DNA of 34,660 bases from NCBI GenBank assembly GCA_036169815.1, contig JAVHOA010000086.1:1-34660 (forward strand). The letters are read 5' to 3'. The translations under genes and the position numbers were made by a program. Below the pieces are notes generated by a model. That model was not told where the DNA came from. It was given only the letters and a program-made list of their open reading frames with translations, and ran no database searches. Of the stretch, positions 29,945 through 34,660 are shown one piece after another. How positions within the stretch are numbered: position 1 is the first letter of the stretch; each line of letters starts with the position of its first letter. This stretch comes from Hydrocurvibacter sp036169815 (lineage in GTDB: Bacteria; Campylobacterota; Campylobacteria; Campylobacterales; Sulfurimonadaceae).

Positions 29945-31776
29945 AAAAACTCTTTGAGATTGGTGGTTTTTTTCCTTACACCTTTGCTCTTTTTTTAAAC
30001 GCTTTTACCGATCTTGGACACAAGATCATCATCCAAAATACCATTTTTAAAGTGTATGATGGCAGTGAACAGATTATGCTCACAGCTGTTGTAAACGCCT
30101 TGATGCTTCTTCCTTTTATCCTTCTTTTTACACCATCTGGGTATCTTAGTGATAAATATCCAAAAAATATTATTATGAAATATGCAGCACTTTTTGCCAT
30201 ATTTGCCACACTGCTTATCACACTTTGTTACTATCAAGGGTGGTTTGAGATGGCATTTGGACTGACGCTTTTACTTGCCCTGCAAGCATCGCTTTACTCT
30301 CCTGCAAAATATGGATATATCAAAGAGTTGGTGGGAACGAGACTTTTAACAGCTGGAAATGGAGTGGTACAAGCGACCACAACAGTTGCCATTTTAAGTG
30401 GCATCATCTTTTATACCGTTCTTTTTGAAAACAGTCTAAGCCCAACATTTGTCAATGAAGCAGATATTTTAAAGATGATTGCACCGCTTGGATGGCTTTT
30501 GGTTTTAGGCTCTGTCATCGAGTATTGGCTTACATGTAAGCTTACAAACAAAATGACGCAAGCGAGCCATTTACGTTTTGATATTAACAAATATCTTAGT
30601 GGCACTTATCTCAAAAAAAATCTCCTCATTCTTACAAGAAAACGCGATATTATCGAGTCTATTGTGGCTTTGAGCCTGTTTTGGTCGCTCTCTCAAGTGG
30701 TGCTTGCCATCTTTGGTGCGTATGCAAAAGAGAGCTTACATGTAAGCAATACCATCTACATCCAAGGTGCGATGTCTTTAGCTGGATTTGGGATAATACT
30801 CGGTTCTTTTCTTGCCTCAAAGGTTTCAAAATTTTATATCAACCTTGGGATGATTCCTTTTGCGGCCTTTGGTTTGAGTGTGATGGTTTTACTACTTCCT
30901 TTTTCCACTTCATTTGCACAAGTCATCGCTCTTTTTATGCTCTTTGGCGTGTTTGCTGGACTCTTCATCGTGCCGCTCAATGCGTATATACAGCAGATTT
31001 CACCTCGTGCGCATTTGGGAACTATTTTGGCTGGCAATAACTTTTTTCAAAATATTGCGATGTTTTTCTTTTTATGTGTCACAACACTTTTTGCCTCCTT
31101 GCATATTGATGGTAAGATGCTTTTTTTCATCATGTTTTTTGTAGGTTTTGTGATGACTTTATATCTGCTCAAACGCCATTTTGTGATGTTTTTATGGTTT
31201 GTCTTTGAAGTAGTTTTAAATCTTCGCCACAAATATAAGTTTGTTGGTGTAGAAAATATTCCCAAAGATGGCGCAATCCTCTTTTTAGGCAATCATATCA
31301 GTTGGATTGATTGGATGATTATGCAGTTTCCAATAGAGCGGCGTGTCTCCTTTATGATGGAGCGTGAGATCTATCACTGGCGATTTTTTAACAAACTTTT
31401 TCGTCTTGGCAATGCCATCCCTCTTTCAGTAAAAGCGAGTAAAGATGCCTTTTTGGAGGCTAGAAAACGGATATCTGAGGGAAAATGCGTTGTTATTTTT
31501 CCAGAGGGTGAGATAAGTCGTACAGGAGAGATGGGCGATTTTTATAGAGGATTTGAACTTATCGCTGGTACAAGCGAAGGTGTTATCATCCCGTACTACA
31601 TCGGCGGAATGTGGGGAAGCAGACTTTCACGAAGTAAAAAACGGTTTAAAAGCGATGGTTCATGGTTCAAACGTCATGTTACAATTCTCTATGGAGATTC
31701 TATGCCACTCAATACAAAAGCACAAGAGATCAAAACTGCACTCCAAGCATTAAAGGAAAAATATGAAACCCAATAA
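29941..31776 (+). CDS. LplT-like MFS transporter fused to a PlsC-type acyltransferase
   Basis: A 611-residue fusion. Residues 1-410 form a 12-helix MFS permease of the lysophospholipid transporter (LplT) type (LNAFTDLGHKIIIQNTIFKV, SGYLSDKYPKN, ASLYSPAKYGYIKELVG). Residues 430-611 form a lysophosphatidate-type acyltransferase with NHISWID (the HX4D motif, H452 to D457) and FPEGEISRTG (about 520). This is the Aas-like arrangement used to import and reacylate lysophospholipids, but without the acyl-ACP synthetase domain found at the C terminus of longer tri-domain proteins. The start is TTG inside TTGA, overlapping the previous stop. It overlaps dgkA by 14 bases. Two exact palindromes (30530, 30736) lie in the permease part. 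Confidence 0.88.
   Translation: MKKLFEIGGFFPYTFALFLNAFTDLGHKIIIQNTIFKVYDGSEQIMLTAVVNALMLLPFILLFTPSGYLSDKYPKNIIMKYAALFAIFATLLITLCYYQGWFEMAFGLTLLLALQASLYSPAKYGYIKELVGTRLLTAGNGVVQATTTVAILSGIIFYTVLFENSLSPTFVNEADILKMIAPLGWLLVLGSVIEYWLTCKLTNKMTQASHLRFDINKYLSGTYLKKNLLILTRKRDIIESIVALSLFWSLSQVVLAIFGAYAKESLHVSNTIYIQGAMSLAGFGIILGSFLASKVSKFYINLGMIPFAAFGLSVMVLLLPFSTSFAQVIALFMLFGVFAGLFIVPLNAYIQQISPRAHLGTILAGNNFFQNIAMFFFLCVTTLFASLHIDGKMLFFIMFFVGFVMTLYLLKRHFVMFLWFVFEVVLNLRHKYKFVGVENIPKDGAILFLGNHISWIDWMIMQFPIERRVSFMMEREIYHWRFFNKLFRLGNAIPLSVKASKDAFLEARKRISEGKCVVIFPEGEISRTGEMGDFYRGFELIAGTSEGVIIPYYIGGMWGSRLSRSKKRFKSDGSWFKRHVTILYGDSMPLNTKAQEIKTALQALKEKYETQ
30529..30746. repeat. two exact palindrome copies 206 bp apart in the transporter gene
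   Basis: CTTACATGTAAG at 30529-30540 and again at 30735-30746. The first is followed directly by a further half site CTTACA. The two are read in different frames: LTCK in the first and LHV in the second. Confidence 0.9.
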
Positions 31777-32134
31777 ACCAAAATATACACTTTTTAAAAA
31801 TGCAACTTACGCGCTTGAAGGGTTTATAGAGATTACAAAACATGAGAGCTCTTTTAAACTGCAACTGCTGCTTTTTGTTGTGATGAATGTGGTTGCATGG
31901 ATACTGCCACTCAGTTTTTTTGCAAGTGCCATGCTTTCCCTTTCTCTTTTTATTCCCCTCATCGCCGAAGTGACCAACAGTGCTATAGAGCGGGTTGTCG
32001 ATCTTGTCACAGTTGAGTACCACATTATGGCAAAACGTGCCAAAGATGCGGGTGCAACGCTTGTACTTTTGAGTCTTATCTTGACCGTACTTCTTTGGAT
32101 TGTCATCTTGATTGACGCTTTAAAACTCATATAA
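31763..32134 (+). CDS. dgkA: diacylglycerol kinase
   Basis: A 123-residue integral membrane kinase with three membrane helices. The active-site segment is EVTNSAIERVVDLV with E69, N72, E76 and D80 in the family positions, preceded by the amphipathic N-terminal helix (FKNATYALEGFIEITKHES). It phosphorylates diacylglycerol to phosphatidate and so recycles lipid from envelope biosynthesis. The start overlaps the acyltransferase gene by 14 bases. Together they suggest a phospholipid salvage unit: lysophospholipid reacylation plus diacylglycerol rescue. Confidence 0.95.
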   Translation: MKPNKPKYTLFKNATYALEGFIEITKHESSFKLQLLLFVVMNVVAWILPLSFFASAMLSLSLFIPLIAEVTNSAIERVVDLVTVEYHIMAKRAKDAGATLVLLSLILTVLLWIVILIDALKLI

Positions 32135-32152
32135 AAATCAAGTAAAATATGC

Positions 32153-32162
32153 TTACATGTAA
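32153..32162. repeat. intergenic palindrome copy upstream of the ankyrin lipoprotein promoter
   Basis: Extended symmetric form TGCTTACATGTAAGCA (32150-32165), 11 bases before the -10 box at 32174-32179, where a regulator bound to it would overlap the RNA polymerase footprint. Confidence 0.9.
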
Positions 32163-32173
32163 GCAAATAAATG

Positions 32174-32179
32174 TATAAT
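32174..32179 (+). promoter_or_regulatory. extended -10 box for the ankyrin lipoprotein gene
   Basis: TATAAT preceded directly by TG, 24-30 bases before the ATG at 32204. An AAGGGG-type leader and an AAGGA ribosome site follow. Confidence 0.55.
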
Positions 32180-32203
32180 ATTTTATCAGACAAGGGGTAA
32201 GGA

Positions 32204-33223
32204 ATGAAAAATATCTATGTTGCTGTTTTAACTGTTGTGGTTTTTATGTTTTCTGGCTGTGCACAAATAGAGCCATCTGTAACGATGCACAATGCCGCGA
32301 AAGCGGGAAATGTTGCGGTTGTGGAGAGTTTACTCAAACAGGGTCACAATGTAGATGAATACTACTACGGCACATCTTTGACTTGGGCTGCTGAAGCAGG
32401 ACAGATGGAGATGGTCAAGTTTCTTCTCAAAAAAGGTGCCAATATTGATGCGCGTGCACAACAAGGTTGGACACCGCTTGGAAATGCACTTTTTATGAAC
32501 CAAACCGCTACTTCCAATTATTTGCTCGAACACAATGCAAGTGTAGAAAATACGCTTATCGGCTTTGCCGCTTGGAAGAGTTATTGTCAAAGCATTGGTA
32601 ATCAACAATGTGTTATAAAAATTGCACCTTTAGAAAAATATCTCAATGATCTCAAACTCAAAAAACAAGCAGCGCTTGATGCCGTAGAACAGGCAGCAGT
32701 ACAAAAAAAGATACAACAAGAGGTTGATAAATTTCTAGCAGATAACGATTATAATGGACTTAAAAAATACACAGATGCAAATCCAAATGCAGTCTATTAT
32801 ATAAAAGATGAGGTGATGCGTCTTGCACTTACGGGTCCAAAAGGGCTTAAAGTGGGTGATATTCGGGAGTATTTACAAAATGGAAAAAGTGAATTGATTT
32901 TAATCTCAATGATTAAACAACAAGAGGTTCCCTATAAAAAATTTACTCTTCCAGAGATTGATATTCTTTTAAAAATGGGATTAAGTGAAAATGTTATCGC
33001 AGCACTCATAGATGAAACAACAGAACTGCTTCGCAATGAAAAAATAAGACAACAGCAAGAGTTTTATATGGCAGAACAGAAAAAAGTGGCGGCACAACCG
33101 CAAACAGTTATTTATCAAAATACGCAAACCGAACAACCACAACAAAATCAAGTGGTGGATAAAGTAACAAATGAAGTGATAAAGCAGGGAGTTGGAATCC
33201 TTTTGGATCAACTGTTTCGTTAA
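32204..33223 (+). CDS. ankyrin-repeat lipoprotein
   Basis: A 339-residue protein with a lipoprotein signal (MKNIYVAVLTVVVFMFSGC, lipidated C19). At least three ankyrin-type repeats follow (HNAAKAGNVAVVESLLKQGH, TWAAEAGQMEMVKFLLKKGA, TPLGNALFMNQTATSNYLLE; about 29-120). A helical charged region (145-180), a second mixed domain (180-285) and a glutamine-rich tail end the protein. Ankyrin repeats bind proteins. At the outer or inner membrane face it could be an inhibitor or scaffold, but no partner is evident. It is preceded by its own promoter and followed by an 86-base gap containing the promoter of the next gene. Confidence 0.85.
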   Translation: MKNIYVAVLTVVVFMFSGCAQIEPSVTMHNAAKAGNVAVVESLLKQGHNVDEYYYGTSLTWAAEAGQMEMVKFLLKKGANIDARAQQGWTPLGNALFMNQTATSNYLLEHNASVENTLIGFAAWKSYCQSIGNQQCVIKIAPLEKYLNDLKLKKQAALDAVEQAAVQKKIQQEVDKFLADNDYNGLKKYTDANPNAVYYIKDEVMRLALTGPKGLKVGDIREYLQNGKSELILISMIKQQEVPYKKFTLPEIDILLKMGLSENVIAALIDETTELLRNEKIRQQQEFYMAEQKKVAAQPQTVIYQNTQTEQPQQNQVVDKVTNEVIKQGVGILLDQLFR

Positions 33224-33287
33224 AAAATAGCTAGTAATTATTACAAGACAGATACGAAAAGCGCCTAGAGTTTAAAACGATAAATGC

Positions 33288-33293
33288 TATAAT
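33288..33293 (+). promoter_or_regulatory. extended -10 box for the carboxynorspermidine synthase gene
   Basis: TATAAT preceded by TGC, 35-40 bases before the ATG at 33328. Confidence 0.6.
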
Positions 33294-33327
33294 TTCGGAC
33301 TTTATAAATATGGTCGAGGATAAAAAA

Positions 33328-34503
33328 ATGGCAACAACTTTGATAATAGGTGCTGGTGGAGTAGGGCGTGTTGTAACGCATAAATGTGTGATGAATAAAG
33401 ATGTTTTTGGACGTATTGTACTTGCAAGCAGAAGCATCGGCAGATGCGAAACAATCAAAGCAGAACTCAATGACGCAATCGAGATTACTACAGTCGATGC
33501 AGACAAAACAGAAGATGTAATCAAACTCATCCAAGAAACAAAAGCGAGTATCGTCATAAACGTGGCACTGCCTTACCAAGATTTGGCGATTATGGATGCG
33601 TGTATTGCAACACATACGCCATACCTTGACACTGCAAACTATGAACATCCAGATGAAGCAAAATTTGAGTACAAACTCCAGTGGGAACGTGATGCGAAGT
33701 TTAAAGAAGCGGGCATTATGGGACTTTTAGGAAGCGGTTTTGATCCAGGTGCTACAAATGTGTTTTGTGCGTATGCGCAAAAACACTATTTTGATGAGAT
33801 CCATACTATCGATATTTTAGATTGTAACGCTGGCGATCATGGCTATGCATTTGCAACAAACTTCAACCCTGAAATCAACTTGCGTGAAGTGAGTGCAAAT
33901 GGGCGCTATTGGGAAGATGGCAAATGGATCGAGACAAAACCTTTGGAGATTATGCAAGTTTGGGATTATCCTGAAGTAGGTCCAAAAGACTCCTATCTGC
34001 TTTACCATGAAGAGATGGAATCTTTGGTGCAAAATATCAAAGGGCTTAAACGTATCCGTTTTTTTATGACTTTTGGTCAAAGCTATATCAAACACATGGA
34101 AGTGCTGCAAAATGTGGGAATGCTTGGAATTGAGCCTATCGAGCATCAAGGACAAAAAATTATCCCAATAGAGTTTTTAAAAACATTACTTCCAGATCCT
34201 GCTAGTTTGGGCGCGCGCACAAAAGGAAAAACAAATATTGGGATTGTCGCTGAGGGAATCAAAGATGGCAACCTGAGAAAAATCTACATCTACCAAGTCA
34301 AAGATCATGAAGCGTGCTACGCTGAAACAAAAAGCCAAGGTGTTTCTTACACAACAGGCGTTCCAGCAATGATCGGTGCAAAACTCATGCTCAAAGGAGT
34401 TTGGAGCGGGCAGGGTGTTTTCAACATGGAACAACTCGATCCAGATCCATTTATGGATGAGATGAACTCACAAGGTCTCCCATGGCAAGTTCAAGAGCTC
34501 TAA
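33328..34503 (+). CDS. carboxynorspermidine synthase (saccharopine dehydrogenase family)
   Basis: About 391 residues. The NAD(P)-binding motif IIGAGGVGRVVTHKC is at the start. Hallmarks of the carboxy(nor)spermidine dehydrogenase branch follow: NVALPYQDLAIMDACIATHT, YLDTANYEHPDEAKFEYKLQ, GLLGSGFDPGATNVFCAYAQ, DILDCNAGDHGYAFATNFNP and YTTGVPAMIGAKLM near the end. The enzyme condenses aspartate semialdehyde with a diamine and reduces the product to carboxy(nor)spermidine, which NspC (14722-15870) then decarboxylates. I use the ATG at 33328, with GAGG eight bases upstream, rather than the ATG at 33310. It stands alone between its own promoter and a terminator. Confidence 0.93.
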   Translation: MATTLIIGAGGVGRVVTHKCVMNKDVFGRIVLASRSIGRCETIKAELNDAIEITTVDADKTEDVIKLIQETKASIVINVALPYQDLAIMDACIATHTPYLDTANYEHPDEAKFEYKLQWERDAKFKEAGIMGLLGSGFDPGATNVFCAYAQKHYFDEIHTIDILDCNAGDHGYAFATNFNPEINLREVSANGRYWEDGKWIETKPLEIMQVWDYPEVGPKDSYLLYHEEMESLVQNIKGLKRIRFFMTFGQSYIKHMEVLQNVGMLGIEPIEHQGQKIIPIEFLKTLLPDPASLGARTKGKTNIGIVAEGIKDGNLRKIYIYQVKDHEACYAETKSQGVSYTTGVPAMIGAKLMLKGVWSGQGVFNMEQLDPDPFMDEMNSQGLPWQVQEL

Positions 34504-34518
34504 TAAGCTCTTGAACCC

Positions 34519-34528
34519 TTACATGTAA
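34519..34528. repeat. intergenic palindrome copy abutting a terminator
   Basis: CTTACATGTAAG lies 15 bases after the synthase stop. Its last two bases form the first bases of the terminator stem at 34527-34545, the only clear case here of the palindrome merging with a transcription signal. Confidence 0.9.
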
Positions 34529-34557
34529 GCCTATTTGCGAGGCTTCTACTCTTTTTT
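34527..34557 (+). terminator. rho-independent terminator after the carboxynorspermidine synthase gene
   Basis: AAGCCT (34527-34532) pairs with AGGCTT (34540-34545) around a 7-base loop, followed after six bases by a run of six T (34552-34557). Confidence 0.6.
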
Positions 34558-34616
34558 ATAATACTTTTTGTGATTATTTAATACAATAAACCTCTATTTC
34601 CTACGAGGTTGCCGCC

Positions 34617-34660
34617 GTGTCTCTCTTTTTTAAATCCATTTTAAATAGTTTTACTCAAGA
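34617..34660 (+). CDS. start of an unidentified gene, cut by the window edge
   Basis: A GTG at 34617 is preceded by GAGG at eight bases. It opens an uninterrupted frame encoding MSLFFKSILNSFTQ up to the edge. A TACAAT (34582-34587) about 30 bases upstream could be its -10 box. Fourteen residues are too few to assign a family. Confidence 0.5.
   Translation, partial: MSLFFKSILNSFTQ

Larger units (their letters stand above)
4498..34528. repeat. highly iterated palindrome TTACATGTAA (whole family)
   Basis: Exact 10-mers start at 5762, 7771, 9211, 11671, 15082, 18344, 20562, 24530, 25395, 27505, 27571, 29760, 30530, 30736, 32153 and 34519 (16 copies). Eleven of them are CTTACATGTAAG. Copies with the core TACATGTA and one end mismatch start at 4498, 12291, 13611, 14125, 15700 and 16558. 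A central mismatch (TTGCATGTAA) is at 17357. A random model predicts 0.03 copies (equal bases) to about 0.1 (AT-rich) of the 10-mer. Three exact copies are intergenic; the rest are inside unrelated genes on both strands. Copies were counted by eye, so one or two may be missed. Confidence 0.95.

Noticed and set aside
30681..31040. 119-codon open frame on the plus strand
   Set aside because: Out-of-frame reading of the MFS permease, with high Cys, Trp and Phe content; a shadow.
1..34660. CRISPR array, insertion sequence, prophage or integrase
   Set aside because: No regularly spaced repeats, transposase, terminal inverted repeats or phage-like genes were seen on either strand. The palindrome copies are irregularly spaced and lie mostly in genes.

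Overview
The window looks like a core-chromosome segment of a Campylobacterota (epsilonproteobacterial) genome, most likely Sulfurospirillum or a close relative. This is inferred from protein family content, a moderately AT-rich composition, promoters with a clear TATAAT-like -10 box and no recognisable -35, tightly overlapping operons, the carboxynorspermidine polyamine route, and a FliN/FliO-like/CheX-like gene trio. No phage, IS element, integrase or CRISPR array was seen.

Layout. 1-1.75 kb (minus strand): the 5' part of a tRNA-Thr gene, then an overlapping trio encoding a FliO-like membrane protein, FliN and a CheX-like protein. 1.9-11.8 kb (plus): a long chain of mostly overlapping genes: TauE/SafE exporter, uvrA, mltA, recR, S4-domain protein, trpD, tsaE, lptB, rpoN and a TIGR02757 protein. 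11.8-14.6 kb: DUF167 protein (minus), a MASE1-GGDEF diguanylate cyclase broken by one extra T in a T8 run, and a secreted protein of unknown function (minus). 14.7-18.3 kb: nspC and a methyltransferase (plus), then a YgjP-like metallopeptidase, a ferritin-like diiron protein and a degenerate NifU/IscU-like scaffold (minus). 18.4-22.3 kb: small membrane protein, a two-RCK ion channel with an unusual filter, and a YgiQ radical SAM protein. 22.4-27.9 kb: superoxide reductase (minus), glyS, an MnmC(o)-like FAD oxidoreductase, hemH and a HAD phosphatase. 27.9-34.5 kb: a coiled-coil membrane protein, a DUF695/RraB-like protein, an LplT-like transporter fused to an acyltransferase, dgkA, an ankyrin lipoprotein and the carboxynorspermidine synthase that feeds NspC. 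A further gene starts at the right edge.

The most striking signal is not a gene. The palindrome TTACATGTAA occurs 16 times exactly (11 of these as the 12-mer CTTACATGTAAG), with six more copies of the 8-bp core TACATGTA. Chance would give about 0.1 copy of the 10-mer. Copies fall inside unrelated genes and between genes, about one per 2 kb. This is the density expected of a DNA uptake sequence or of a HIP1-like iterated palindrome. Within plus-strand genes it is read almost only as Leu-His-Val or as (Leu/Phe)-Thr-Cys, because the third frame reads Tyr-Met-stop. I know of no described function for this sequence in this group.

Functional links: nspC with the carboxynorspermidine synthase (norspermidine or spermidine-type polyamine synthesis); the acyltransferase fusion with dgkA (phospholipid recycling); the scaffold with the diiron protein and, more loosely, superoxide reductase and hemH (iron and oxidative stress); rpoN and the fliN region (flagellar biogenesis, inferred from the role of sigma-54 in the phylum).
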